A DNA stretch of 64,000 nt from Nigerium sp. (GCA_016711325.1 JADJTH010000001.1:434001-498000), one strand, 5' to 3'; positions 1 through 10,186 are shown, counted from the stretch's first letter. Notes: generated from the sequence alone by a model not told the origin. Translations and numbers: made by a program.

Positions 1-438
1 CGTGGCCGCGATCTGCTCGCGGGTGTCGACCGGCGTGGCCTGCGCGGCCAGTTCGTCGGCGATGGCGGAGACGGCCTTCTCGATGCCCCGCTTGAGGCTC
101 ATCGGGTTGGCGCCGGCGGTGACGTTGCGCAGGCCCTCGCGGACCATCGCCTGCGCGATGACGGTGGCGGTGGTGGTGCCGTCGCCCGCGACGTCGTCGG
201 TCTTCTTGGCGACCTCCTTGACGAGCTCGGCGCCGATCTTCTCGAACGGATCCTCCAGCTCGATCTCCTTGGCGATGGAGACGCCGTCGTTGGTGATGGT
301 GGGGGCTCCCCACTTCTTTTCGAGGACGACGTTGCGACCCTTGGGGCCGAGCGTCACCTTCACCGCGTCGGCGAGGACGTTCATGCCCCGCTCGAGGGCG
401 CGGCGGGCCTCGACGTTGAATTCAATCAGCTTTGCCAC
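1..438 (-). CDS. groEL: Chaperonin GroEL, N-terminal part (cut by window edge)
   Basis: First 146 codons of the 60-kDa chaperonin, the ATP-driven ring that folds cytosolic proteins; the rest lies beyond the left edge. The protein opens VAKLIEFNVEARRALERG and carries the equatorial-domain nucleotide-binding motifs VTLGPKGRN (about residues 29-37) and GDGTTTATV (about 86-94), both intact. The start is a GTG, chosen because the family begins at this point and a purine-rich AAAGGA lies 8 bases upstream. No groES is adjacent: the next gene upstream encodes a DUF3263 protein, so this groEL is transcribed alone. The leader carries two CIRCE operators, implying HrcA repression and heat induction. Confidence 0.97.
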   Translation of the reverse strand, partial: MAKLIEFNVEARRALERGMNVLADAVKVTLGPKGRNVVLEKKWGAPTITNDGVSIAKEIELEDPFEKIGAELVKEVAKKTDDVAGDGTTTATVIAQAMVREGLRNVTAGANPMSLKRGIEKAVSAIADELAAQATPVDTREQIAAT

Positions 439-525
439 TGCGGCAATCCTTTCGGATGTCTGCGTACGCATCCGTCGGTGCCCGCGACGGACGGCCTGAT
501 CGGCAGGCCTCACCTGGGATGCTGG

Positions 526-585
526 TAGCACTCGCCCGAGGAGAGTGCTCCGTCATGTTTAGCACTCGACCCCTGCGAGTGCAAA
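526..585 (-). promoter_or_regulatory. Two tandem CIRCE operators (HrcA sites) upstream of groEL
   Basis: Two inverted repeats with the CIRCE layout lie between groEL and the DUF3263 gene. The site at 526-550 reads TAGCACTC-N9-GAGTGCTC and the site at 559-585 reads TTAGCACTC-N9-GAGTGCAAA, close to the consensus TTAGCACTC-N9-GAGTGCTAA. CIRCE binds the HrcA repressor, which releases DNA on heat shock. Two copies suggest tighter control of groEL than a single operator. Confidence 0.92.
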
Positions 586-589
586 CGGA

Positions 590-874
590 TCAGACGGTGG
601 AGCGGACGCTCAGGCGACGCGCCGAGCGATCGCGCTGACGCCGCTCGCGCAGGCGTCGCAGGCGCTTGACCAGCAGCGGTGCGTACGCCAGCGCCTCGGG
701 CCGGTCGATGAGCGCGTTGAGGTGCTGGTAATAACGCGGGCCTGACATGCCGAATCGGGCGAGGATCTCGGCGTCCTTACTGCCGGACGCCGCCCACCAG
801 GACGCCTCGAAGTCGAGCAGCGCCGCGTCGGTCGCGCCGAGTGCGCCGTGCGGTTGGACGAACGCGTCGGACAT
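590..874 (-). CDS. DUF3263 family protein
   Basis: Small 94-residue actinobacterial protein of the DUF3263 family, recognised from LLDFEASWW (about residues 19-27), the SGPRYYQHLNALID segment (about 44-57) and an Arg-rich tail. The family is predicted to be helical and possibly DNA-binding; its function is not known. The start ATG at 874 has TACCAT exactly 6 bases upstream (886-881), so the mRNA is probably leaderless. Its 3' end lies 5 bases from a CIRCE element, so read-through into groEL is possible but groEL should have its own promoter. Confidence 0.85.
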   Translation of the reverse strand: MSDAFVQPHGALGATDAALLDFEASWWAASGSKDAEILARFGMSGPRYYQHLNALIDRPEALAYAPLLVKRLRRLRERRQRDRSARRLSVRSTV

Positions 875-880
875 GCCGCC

Positions 881-886
881 ATGGTA
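881..886 (-). promoter_or_regulatory. Leaderless -10 box of the DUF3263 gene
   Basis: TACCAT on the minus strand followed by 6 bases and the ATG at 874. This spacing puts transcription start at or next to the start codon. Confidence 0.55.
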
Positions 887-947
887 GGCGACGAATCACA
901 CCCCTGTCATTCACGCGTCGCTCGCGGGCTCGTTTGGCCGCGTCGAA

Positions 948-953
948 TAGAAT
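948..953 (+). promoter_or_regulatory. Probable -10 box of manA
   Basis: TAGAAT lies about 48 bases before the manA ATG, leaving a leader that contains the AAGGAGA ribosome-binding site. No convincing -35 box is visible. It sits in the divergent spacer shared with the DUF3263 gene. Confidence 0.45.
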
Positions 954-1001
954 GGCCGCCTGACCGCCTCGGGACCCCCTACTGCAAGGAGACGCGGAGA
1001 C

Positions 1002-2189
1002 ATGGATTACCTGCGGGGAGCCGTCGTCAACTACCCGTGGGGAACGTTTGATGCGATCCATCAGCTGCTCGGGACCGAGCCCGACGGGCAACCGTTGGCA
1101 GAGCTCTGGTTCGGGGCGCATCCGCTGGTGCCCTCCGGCATCGGCGACACCACCCTCGACCGCTATCTCGCTGCCCATCCCGACCAGGTCGGGCCCGCCA
1201 GCACCTCCCGGTTCGGCCGGCAACTCCCCTTCCTGATGAAGGTGCTCTCCGCGCGGCACCCCTTGTCGCTGCAGGCGCACCCCGACCGCGCGCAGGCCGA
1301 AGAGGGCTACGCGGCCGAGGAGGCCGCGGGCATTCCGCGGACGGCCCACCACCGCACGTACAAGGACAACTGGCCCAAGCCCGAGATCCTGATCGCCCTC
1401 GATCCCTTCGAGACGCTCGTCGGCTTCCGCGATCCGACCCGCACGGCGTCCCTGTTCAGCACGCTCAACGCGGGCCCGCTGGTCGAGCGGCTGACCGCCC
1501 CCCTGCGCGGACGCGGCGGCGAGGCCGCCCTGCAAGAGGTGTTCCTCGACGTGCTCGCGCTGCCCGAGGGCAAACGGCAGGTGGTGGACGCCGTCCTCGC
1601 GGCGTCCGAGGAGTGCCGCGACGACGAGAGCGAGCTGGGCGACTTCGCCCGGACGGCGCTGGAGTTGAACGTGACCTTCCCGTCCGACCCGGGCATCCTC
1701 GCCGCGCTGCTGATGAACCGCGTCCGACTGCAGCCCGGCGCCGCCGTCTACATGCACCCGGGCACCATGCACGCTCACCTGTCGGGCACGGCCATCGAGG
1801 TCATGGCGTCCAGCGACAACGTGCTGCGCGGCGGGCTGACCAACAAGCACATCGCTGTGGACGAACTCGTCCGCGTCGTCGACTTCTCCTGGGGGGAGCC
1901 CACCATCATCTCGGGCACCCAGACGTCGCCGGGCGTGTGGGACTATCCCACCTACTGCCACGAGTTCGACGTGTGGCGGATCGAGGTGAACGACGGCGTC
2001 CCGCTTCAGCTGCCCGAGTCGGTCAACGCCCGCATCGCCCTGGTGACCCGCGGGGAGATCACGCTCCGCAACGGCACGGCGACGCTGCCGCTGCGGCAGG
2101 GCCAGTCGGCCTTCCTGCCCGCCCAAGACGCGCAGGTCAGCGCGACGGGCGACGCCCAGGTATTCCTGACGTCCACCGGATTGGGCTGA
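1002..2189 (+). CDS. manA: Mannose-6-phosphate isomerase, class I
   Basis: Interconverts fructose 6-phosphate and mannose 6-phosphate in the cytosol, feeding GDP-mannose for glycans and mannosylated lipids. The 395-residue length is usual for zinc-dependent type I enzymes. Visible zinc/active-site segments are SLQAHPD (Q91, H93), YKDNWPKPE (120-128, with the metal-ligand Glu) and MHPGTMHAHL from residue 251. The family signature is usually written YxDxNHKPE; here the central residues are N-W-P. The start ATG follows AAGGAGACGCGGAGAC. The next gene starts 4 bases after the stop, so the two are probably co-transcribed. Confidence 0.95.
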   Translation: MDYLRGAVVNYPWGTFDAIHQLLGTEPDGQPLAELWFGAHPLVPSGIGDTTLDRYLAAHPDQVGPASTSRFGRQLPFLMKVLSARHPLSLQAHPDRAQAEEGYAAEEAAGIPRTAHHRTYKDNWPKPEILIALDPFETLVGFRDPTRTASLFSTLNAGPLVERLTAPLRGRGGEAALQEVFLDVLALPEGKRQVVDAVLAASEECRDDESELGDFARTALELNVTFPSDPGILAALLMNRVRLQPGAAVYMHPGTMHAHLSGTAIEVMASSDNVLRGGLTNKHIAVDELVRVVDFSWGEPTIISGTQTSPGVWDYPTYCHEFDVWRIEVNDGVPLQLPESVNARIALVTRGEITLRNGTATLPLRQGQSAFLPAQDAQVSATGDAQVFLTSTGLG

Positions 2190-2193
2190 GCGG

Positions 2194-3135
<942 letters not shown>

Positions 3136-3194
3136 GCGTCGCCCTCGCGCGGCGCGGTGGGGCACAATGGGCGATGGGCCGGACACGGCCCATC

Positions 3195-3267
3195 GCCTCC
3201 GTAGCTCAGCTGGTAGAGCGTCCGCCTTGTAAGCGGAGGGTCGCGGGTTCGAATCCTGTCGGAGGCT
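3195..3267 (+). tRNA. tRNA-Thr (anticodon TGT)
   Basis: A 73-base cloverleaf: acceptor arms 3195-3201 and 3260-3266 pair perfectly (GCCTCCG with CGGAGGC), D arm 3204-3219, anticodon loop CTTGTAA at 3226-3232 with anticodon TGT at 3228-3230, and T arm 3243-3259 containing TTCGAAT. The discriminator base is T3267 and CCA is not encoded. The next gene starts 2 bases downstream. Confidence 0.97.
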
Positions 3268-3268
3268 C

Positions 3269-3871
3269 GTGAACAAGCACAGCCTGTGGGCGGACGCCGT
3301 CGCCCGCAATCCCGGCCATTCCCGGTGGTACGTCGAGCGGTTCCGCCAGATGGCCGCCAACGGCGCCGACCTCGTCGGCGAGGCGCGCCTGATCGACGCC
3401 ATGGCGGCGCGGGGTGCGACGATCCTGGACGCCGGCTGCGGGCCTGGCCGCCACGCGGGTCACCTGCACGCCGCCGGCCACACCGTCGTCGGCGTCGACC
3501 TGGACCCGGTGCTCATCGAGGCCGCCGAACAGGACTTCCCCGGCCCCCGCTACGTCGTAGGCGACCTCACCGACGTGACGCTGCCCGCGGACGCCCCGCA
3601 GCCGTTCGACCTGATCCTGTGCGCCGGCAACGTGATGGGCTTCCTCCACCCCGACACGCGGCGTCCGGTGCTCGCGCAGCTCGCCGGCTGGCTCACCGCC
3701 GACGGTCGCGCGGTCATCGGTTTCGGTGCCGGGCGCGGCTACGCCTTCGCCGACTTCTTCGCGGACGCCGCGGCGTCCGGTCTGGACCTGCAGCAGGCCT
3801 ACTCGACCTGGGACCTGCGCCCGTACGCCGAGGGGGCGGGCTTCCTCGTCGCCGTGTTCGGCCGCGCCTGA
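3269..3871 (+). CDS. Class I SAM-dependent methyltransferase
   Basis: 200-residue Rossmann-fold methyltransferase; substrate unknown. The SAM-binding motif I ILDAGCGPGRHAG is at about residues 52-64, the acidic end of strand beta-2 (GVDLD) at about 76-80, and the motif IV-like region FDLILCAGNVMGF at about 113-125. The GTG start is one base past the tRNA-Thr end. I keep it because the N-terminal SLWADAVARNPGHSRWY stretch looks conserved in actinobacterial relatives. The only Shine-Dalgarno-like bases, GGAGG at 3261-3265, are part of the tRNA acceptor stem and only 3 bases from the start. Confidence 0.85.
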   Translation: MNKHSLWADAVARNPGHSRWYVERFRQMAANGADLVGEARLIDAMAARGATILDAGCGPGRHAGHLHAAGHTVVGVDLDPVLIEAAEQDFPGPRYVVGDLTDVTLPADAPQPFDLILCAGNVMGFLHPDTRRPVLAQLAGWLTADGRAVIGFGAGRGYAFADFFADAAASGLDLQQAYSTWDLRPYAEGAGFLVAVFGRA

Positions 3872-3887
3872 GGGACCCGACGCCAGA

Positions 3888-4616
3888 TCAGCGCTCGGCG
3901 GCGCCGTTGGGCCGGCTGCGGCGCCAGAGCACCACGATCATGCCGACCAGGATCGCGATCGACAGGTACCACAGGTAGCGGCCGTAGGTGTCGACGGCCT
4001 GCACGGCCGGTTCGCCGATCCAGTAGCCGAGCGCGATGTAGCCCGCGGTCGAACCGAGCGCGCTGAGCGCGCCGACCGTGAGGAAGGTACGCAGGCGCGT
4101 GCCCGCCGCGCCCAGGGCCGCGTAGATGACGCCGGACGGCAGCGGGAGCGGCAGGAAGGTCGCGACGATGGCGAGCTTCTCGTAGCGGCGGGCGGCGTCC
4201 CAGAGGCGCCCCCAGTAGCGTTGCGTCCGCGGCGACTTGTTGGCCGCCCAGACGTCCATGATGCCGCGGCCCCACAGTTTGCCGGCCCACCAGTACACCC
4301 AGTCGAACTTCATCGCCATCAGCGAGCCGAGGACCAGAACGGCCGGCCACCACGGGTCGCCCATCGCCGCGAGCGCGCCCACCAGGACCAGCCCCGTCCG
4401 GTAGCCGAGCGAGCCGAGCAGGTGCGGGGCCAGACCGAGGATCACCGGGCGCAGCGGGAGCATGACCAAGCCGTAGAGCGCGACGACGCTCAACGCCCCC
4501 ATGCAGATCAGGTCGGCGCGCCGCGGCTCGTGACGCCACGGCAGCGCCGGATCGTCCCACCACTGCTTCTCGGCGGCCGGGGCGGTCGGCTCGTGCGGGG
4601 ACGGATCGCTGGTCAC
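3888..4616 (-). CDS. DedA/VTT-domain membrane protein
   Basis: About 242-residue integral membrane protein of the DedA/SNARE-associated (VTT) superfamily, many members of which move lipid carriers such as undecaprenyl phosphate across the membrane. The typical core is present: ATFLPLPLPSGVIYAALGAAGTRLRTF (a Pro-rich re-entrant loop followed by the conserved G-x3-R segment) near residues 155-185, with hydrophobic segments before and after. A longer frame opens 41 codons upstream, but the GTG at 4616 is preferred because TATCCT lies exactly 6 bases before it. It converges with the methyltransferase gene. Confidence 0.82.
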   Translation of the reverse strand: MTSDPSPHEPTAPAAEKQWWDDPALPWRHEPRRADLICMGALSVVALYGLVMLPLRPVILGLAPHLLGSLGYRTGLVLVGALAAMGDPWWPAVLVLGSLMAMKFDWVYWWAGKLWGRGIMDVWAANKSPRTQRYWGRLWDAARRYEKLAIVATFLPLPLPSGVIYAALGAAGTRLRTFLTVGALSALGSTAGYIALGYWIGEPAVQAVDTYGRYLWYLSIAILVGMIVVLWRRSRPNGAAER

Positions 4617-4622
4617 CCGGCG

Positions 4623-4628
4623 AGGATA
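4623..4628 (-). promoter_or_regulatory. Leaderless -10 box of the DedA gene
   Basis: TATCCT on the minus strand, then 6 bases, then the GTG start at 4616. It supports this start over the upstream ATG of the same frame. Confidence 0.6.
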
Positions 4629-4821
4629 CCGGTCCGCCTGCGCCGCCCACGGACACGGCCGCCGCAACGAATGGGTAGCAACCACGTGACGACTCGCGCA
4701 GGCGGTTGCGGAGAACCCTCCGGCGCGGTTGAATGCCACCAGGAGCCCGCATTGTCCGCGGCTCCCATGTTTCCACTACGGATCGTCGGGCACGTACCTG
4801 CCCGTGGAAAGGATGTGTGGC

Positions 4822-5919
<1,098 letters not shown>

Positions 5920-5950
5920 CACCGCGCTCACCGAGCGATCCATCGACGAG

Positions 5951-5978
5951 CGGCCCGCGGCATTCGTGCCGCGGGCCG
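5951..5978. terminator. Rho-independent terminator after the ABC ATPase gene
   Basis: Perfect 12-bp GC-rich stem (CGGCCCGCGGCA with its complement) closed by a TTCG tetraloop and followed by two T residues. It lies 31 bases after the ATPase stop codon. Confidence 0.85.
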
Positions 5979-6006
5979 TTCGCCCACGCAGGGAAGGATG
6001 CCCGCT

Positions 6007-7398
6007 ATGCCTCGCTTCCTGGCCGCCCAACCGGACGCCCGCCTCCTGCCGCTTCCCTGGCAGCTGCCGCTCGCCCAATGGCCGGCCAAACACCTCGTCG
6101 CGCTGCCGCGAGGCATCTCCCGGCACGTCGTGCGGTTCATCCAGGTCGGCGGCGAGGTGTTCGCGGCGAAAGAGGTCCTCGAGCACGCGGCGCTGCACGA
6201 ATACCGCATGCTGACCGACCTCGGGCGGCTCAACACGCCCGCGGTCGAGCCGATGGGCGTCGTCACGTCGCGCACGTCCTCCGACGGCGACCCGCTCGAC
6301 TCGATCCTGCTCACCCGGCACCTGCAGTTCTCGCTGCCGTACCGCTCGCTGTTCTCGACGGGCGTCCGCCCCGAGACCGTGGCCCGGCTCATCGACGCCA
6401 TGGCCGTGCTGCTCGCACGCCTGCACCTGGTCGGCTTCCTGTGGGGCGACGTGTCGCTGTCGAACATCCTGTTCCGCCGGGACGCGGGCGAGTTCGCGGC
6501 CTACCTGGTGGACGCGGAGACCGCCGAGATCCACGACCAGCTCTCCACCGGCCAGCGGCTGCACGACCTCGACACCGCCATGGTGAACCTGTTCGGCGAG
6601 TTCAGCGACCTGGAGGCGGGCGGCATGCTGGACGTGTCCCTCGACCCGCTCACCCTCGTCGAGCAGATCGCCAACCGCTACCGGGCGCTGTGGCGCGAAC
6701 TGACCGGCATCGAGGAGTTCTCCGGCAGCGAACTAGCCCGCATCGAGGGCCGGGTGCGCCGGCTCAATGATCTCGGCTTCGACGTCGCCGAGCTCGACAT
6801 CCTCACCTCGCCGACCGGAGACACGATCCGGATCCAGCCCAAGGTGGTCGACGCCGGCCACCACAGCCGCCGGCTGCTGCGGCTGACCGGGCTCGACACC
6901 GAAGAGAATCAGGCGCGCCGCCTGCTCAACGACCTCGACACCTACCGCGCCCACACCAACCAGGCCCACGTCCAGGAGTCGGTCGTCGCCCACCAGTGGC
7001 TCACGCACTCGTTCGAGCCGGTGGTCAACGCGGTGCCCTCCGACCTGCGGGGCAAGCGCGAGCCGGCGCAGATCTTTCACGAGGTCCTCGACTACCGCTG
7101 GTACCAGAGCCAACGCGAGCACCGTGACGTTCCGCTCACCGAGGCCGTCCACGGGTACATCCGCGACGTGCTCAGCGGGCTGCCGGACGAGGCGCTGGCG
7201 GCGTCCACGACCGCCTCCGCCGACGAAGGCGGACGCGAGCTGCTCAATCCCTTCGATCCGTCCCAGGGCTTCGCCGACGACGACGAGGACGGCTTCACCG
7301 ACGACCCCTGGGAGTCCGAGGCCCACGAACCCGGCACGGCGCTCCTGCCCGACCGCTTCGATGTCGAGGCGCTGCGCCGACGGTCGGCACCGGACTGA
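6007..7398 (+). CDS. DUF4032 protein with kinase-like fold
   Basis: 463-residue cytosolic protein of the actinobacterial DUF4032 family; function unknown. The N-terminal half resembles lipopolysaccharide/protein-kinase-like phosphotransferases: an invariant-type Lys in VFAAKEVLEHAALHEYRML (about residues 50-70) and a catalytic-loop-like FLWGDVSLSNILF (about 140-152) followed by VDAETAEIH. The usual HRD motif is replaced by W-G-D, so activity is uncertain. The C-terminal part (from about 225) is the DUF4032 region, with an acidic tail. I chose ATG 6007 rather than 5998 because GGAAGG then has a 9-base spacing. Confidence 0.82.
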   Translation: MPRFLAAQPDARLLPLPWQLPLAQWPAKHLVALPRGISRHVVRFIQVGGEVFAAKEVLEHAALHEYRMLTDLGRLNTPAVEPMGVVTSRTSSDGDPLDSILLTRHLQFSLPYRSLFSTGVRPETVARLIDAMAVLLARLHLVGFLWGDVSLSNILFRRDAGEFAAYLVDAETAEIHDQLSTGQRLHDLDTAMVNLFGEFSDLEAGGMLDVSLDPLTLVEQIANRYRALWRELTGIEEFSGSELARIEGRVRRLNDLGFDVAELDILTSPTGDTIRIQPKVVDAGHHSRRLLRLTGLDTEENQARRLLNDLDTYRAHTNQAHVQESVVAHQWLTHSFEPVVNAVPSDLRGKREPAQIFHEVLDYRWYQSQREHRDVPLTEAVHGYIRDVLSGLPDEALAASTTASADEGGRELLNPFDPSQGFADDDEDGFTDDPWESEAHEPGTALLPDRFDVEALRRRSAPD

Positions 7399-7412
7399 TC
7401 GCCGCTCGCCGC

Positions 7413-7418
7413 TACGAT
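7413..7418 (+). promoter_or_regulatory. Leaderless -10 box of cysS
   Basis: TACGAT followed by 6 bases and the GTG start of cysS at 7425. Confidence 0.6.
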
Positions 7419-7424
7419 GAGCGG

Positions 7425-8855
7425 GTGACTTTCCGCCTCTACGACAGCGCCCGCCGCGCCAGCGTCGACTTCGTGCCCCTGGTTCCCGGCCAGGTGTCGA
7501 TCTATTGCTGCGGGCCGACGGTCCAGTCCGCGCCGCACCTGGGCCACGTCCGCAAAGAGGTCAACTTCGACGTGCTGCGTCGCTGGCTGGAGTGGTCGGG
7601 ATACGCGGTCACGCTGGTCAGCAACATCACCGACATCGACGACAAGATCCTGATCAAGGCCGCCGAGGCCGCACGCCCGTGGTGGGCGCACGCCTTCCTG
7701 TTCGAGAACGTGTTCACCTCCGCGGCCGCCTCGCTCGGCGTCCGCCCCCCCACCTACGCACCGCGAGCGACCGGCCACATCCCCGAGATGCTCGAGCTGG
7801 TCGCCGAATTGATCGACGCCGGACACGCCTACGTGGCCGACGACGGCACGGGCGACGTCTACTTCGACGTCGCGAGCTGGTCCGCCTACGGCGAGTTGTC
7901 GGGGCAGCGCGCCGACGAGATGGAGCCGTCCGAGGACGCCGAGGATCGCGGCAAGCGCGACCCGCGCGACTTCGCGCTGTGGAAGGGCACCAAGCCCGGC
8001 GAGCCGGCCACGGCGTCCTGGCATTCGCCGTGGGGCGCCGGCCGCCCCGGCTGGCACCTGGAGTGCTCGGCGATGGCGGGCAAGTATCTGGGCGACGCGT
8101 TCGACATCCACGGCGGTGGGCTCGACCTGCGATTCCCGCACCACGAGAACGAGCTCGCCCAGTCGCGCGCCGCCGGGCGCCCCTTTGCGTCGTACTGGAT
8201 GCACAACGCCTGGGTGACGATGAAGGGCGAGAAGATGTCCAAGTCGCTCGGCAACACCGCCGACGTGGCGGGCGCCGTGGCGGCCTATGGGGGGCGGGCC
8301 GTCCGTCTGTACCTGGCCGGTCCGCACTACCGGTCCATGATCGAGCTCTCCCCCGAGGCCCTCGCCGAGGCGTCCGCCCAGCTCGAGCGCATCGATTCGT
8401 TCCTGAACCGGGCCAAGGAGATGCTGGGCGAACGCCAGGCCGGCGGGCCTGCGCCTGGGCCCTACCACGGCGCTTTCTGCGACGCGATGGACGACGACCT
8501 GGCCACGCCTGCTGCACTCGCCGCCCTGTTCGGCCTCATCCGCGAGGGCAACCAGGCGCTCGCCGCGGGCGACCGCGACACCGTATCCGCCGCGCTCGCC
8601 GACGCACTGTGGATGCTGGATGTCCTGGGCCTCAACCCCTGGGCGTCCGAGTGGACCGACGCCGCTCGCGGGGCGTCCGACGACCTCACCGGCGTGGTGG
8701 ACGGCCTGGTGAGCACCCTGCTCGCCCAGCGCACCGAGGCGCGCGCCCGCAAGGACTGGGCCGCCGCCGACGCCATCCGCGACTCGCTGGCCGCAGCCGG
8801 ACTGAAGATCACCGATACCCCCGACGGCGCCCGCTGGTCGCTGGACAGGAGCTGA
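7425..8855 (+). CDS. cysS: Cysteinyl-tRNA synthetase
   Basis: 476-residue class I aminoacyl-tRNA synthetase that charges tRNA-Cys. The catalytic HIGH motif appears as HLGH (38-41), the zinc ligand Cys29 lies in YCCGPTV, the second zinc region is LECSAMA...PHHENE, and KMSKS is at 270-274 within EKMSKSLGN. Length and the C-terminal anticodon-binding helix (DWAAADAIRDSL) fit CysS rather than MshC, the mycothiol ligase paralogue, which is shorter. The GTG start is supported by TACGAT 6 bases upstream; an ATG at 7417 is followed by a stop codon. rlmB starts one base after the stop, so the pair is an operon. Confidence 0.96.
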   Translation: MTFRLYDSARRASVDFVPLVPGQVSIYCCGPTVQSAPHLGHVRKEVNFDVLRRWLEWSGYAVTLVSNITDIDDKILIKAAEAARPWWAHAFLFENVFTSAAASLGVRPPTYAPRATGHIPEMLELVAELIDAGHAYVADDGTGDVYFDVASWSAYGELSGQRADEMEPSEDAEDRGKRDPRDFALWKGTKPGEPATASWHSPWGAGRPGWHLECSAMAGKYLGDAFDIHGGGLDLRFPHHENELAQSRAAGRPFASYWMHNAWVTMKGEKMSKSLGNTADVAGAVAAYGGRAVRLYLAGPHYRSMIELSPEALAEASAQLERIDSFLNRAKEMLGERQAGGPAPGPYHGAFCDAMDDDLATPAALAALFGLIREGNQALAAGDRDTVSAALADALWMLDVLGLNPWASEWTDAARGASDDLTGVVDGLVSTLLAQRTEARARKDWAAADAIRDSLAAAGLKITDTPDGARWSLDRS

Positions 8856-8856
8856 C

Positions 8857-9858
8857 ATGCCCGGGAACAGCCAACGCAAGGGAGCCGTCCGCAAGCGCGG
8901 CAAAGGCACCGGAAGCCAGGGCAACACCGCGGGATCCGGCGGACGCGTCCGCCGCGGCCTCGAGGGCAGAGGCCCCACTCCGAAGGCCGAGGACCGTCCG
9001 TACCACAAGGCCTATCGCACGAGGCACCCCGAGGAGGGGCCCATCTCGGGTTCGAAGCCGCGCGGACGCCGGCACGTGCCCGGCGAGGAACGCGTGCGCG
9101 ACCGGTCCGGCAAGGGTCCCGGCGCCGAATGGGTGATCGGGCGCAACCCCGTGCTGGAGGCCCTCGAAGCCGAGCTGCCCGTGCGGCGCGCCTACCTCAT
9201 GGAGGGGGCCGAGCGGGATTCGAGGATCAGCGAGATCCTCAAGATCGCCGCCGCCCGCGGCCTCACGTTGCTGCAGGCGTCCCGGTCGGAGCTGGACCGC
9301 CTCAGCAACGGTGCCGTGCACCAGGGCGTGGCGATCCAGCTTCCGGCGTACGAATACGCCCACCCCGGCGACCTGATGGCGGACGCGCTGGCCCACCACG
9401 ACGCGCCCGTCGTGGTGGCGTGCGACTCCATCACCGACCCGCGCAACCTGGGGGCCATCATCCGCTCGGCCGCCGCCTTCGGCGCCTCGGGCGTCATCGT
9501 TCCCGAGCGTCGCTCGGCGCACATGACCGCGGCAGCCTGGAAGACGTCGGCGGGCGCCGCCGCGCGCATGCCGGTGGCGCTGGCGACGAACCTCAACCGC
9601 GTGCTGCGCGAGTATGCGGACGCCGGCTTCATGGTCGTCGGCCTCGCGGGCGAGAGCGAGACCGACATCGCCGACACACCCGGCATCGGCGGTCCGATCC
9701 TGCTCGTGGTCGGCTCCGAGGGTGACGGACTGGCTCAGCTCGTGCGCAAGAACTGTGACGTGCTCGCGTCGATCCCGATCGCGTCGCACGTCGAGAGCCT
9801 CAACGCCTCGGTGGCGGCGTCCGTGGCACTCTACGAGATCTCCCGCGCGCGCGCCTGA
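8857..9858 (+). CDS. rlmB: 23S rRNA (guanosine-2251-2'-O)-methyltransferase RlmB
   Basis: SPOUT-class RNA 2'-O-methyltransferase (TrmH family), 333 residues. All three knot motifs are visible: TDPRNLGAIIRSAAAFGA (about residues 192-209), ILLVVGSEGDGL (about 283-294) and IPIASHVESLNASVAAS (about 307-323). The substrate-binding L30-like domain begins at WVIGRNPVLEAL (about 91). The first 85 residues are a low-complexity basic tail rich in Gly, Arg and Lys, commonly found in actinobacterial RlmB. It directly follows cysS, a neighbour pair frequent in this phylum. Confidence 0.93.
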   Translation: MPGNSQRKGAVRKRGKGTGSQGNTAGSGGRVRRGLEGRGPTPKAEDRPYHKAYRTRHPEEGPISGSKPRGRRHVPGEERVRDRSGKGPGAEWVIGRNPVLEALEAELPVRRAYLMEGAERDSRISEILKIAAARGLTLLQASRSELDRLSNGAVHQGVAIQLPAYEYAHPGDLMADALAHHDAPVVVACDSITDPRNLGAIIRSAAAFGASGVIVPERRSAHMTAAAWKTSAGAAARMPVALATNLNRVLREYADAGFMVVGLAGESETDIADTPGIGGPILLVVGSEGDGLAQLVRKNCDVLASIPIASHVESLNASVAASVALYEISRARA

Positions 9859-9872
9859 CCCACCGGAGCCGG

Positions 9873-9922
9873 CCGCGCGGCCGTGGCCGACCCCGCCTGG
9901 CCCCGCGCGGCCGTGGCCGACC
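9873..9922. repeat. 20-base direct repeat, period 30
   Basis: CCGCGCGGCCGTGGCCGACC occurs at 9873-9892 and again at 9903-9922. The second copy runs into a palindrome (GTGGCCGACCGGCCGGCCAC at 9912-9931). Confidence 0.85.
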
Positions 9923-10042
9923 GGCCGGCCACGGCCAACCACCCCGCAGTGCTTCGCACGGCGGGGGCCAGGCCCATCCACGGCCTGGGGCCGGCCGGTC
10001 GGCCCCTGCCGCGCTTGGTTGCTTGACGTCGCGGGCGGGTGG

Positions 10043-10089
10043 TCTTGGGGAGAGGCTCCTCGTGAGGGTTTCTTGGGGAGAGGCTCCTC
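10043..10089. repeat. 19-base direct repeat, period 28
   Basis: TCTTGGGGAGAGGCTCCTC occurs at 10043-10061 and 10071-10089. Each copy contains an imperfect dyad (GGGGAGAGGCTCC). They lie about 100 bases before the sppA start and could be regulatory or decayed duplications. Confidence 0.85.
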
Positions 10090-10186
10090 ATGGGGGTGGT
10101 CCCTGGCTCGGCCCCCAAACGCCCTCGCGTCCGGGTGGGGTCGGGTAGGTTCGAGGCGTTCACCCCCCACCAGCGAGGAGTACGCG

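Larger units (their letters stand above)
9859..10186. other. 328-base non-coding stretch with two short tandem duplications
   Basis: Spacer between rlmB and sppA with no supportable gene. It holds a 20-base direct repeat (period 30) at 9873-9922, next to a GGCCGGCC-centred palindrome, and a 19-base direct repeat (period 28) at 10043-10089. The sppA ribosome-binding site is at its right end. No clear terminator for rlmB is visible apart from these structures. Confidence 0.6.

Noticed and set aside
7425..8855. cysS as the mycothiol ligase MshC
   Set aside because: Length 476, EKMSKSLGN and the C-terminal anticodon-binding helix fit CysS; MshC is shorter.
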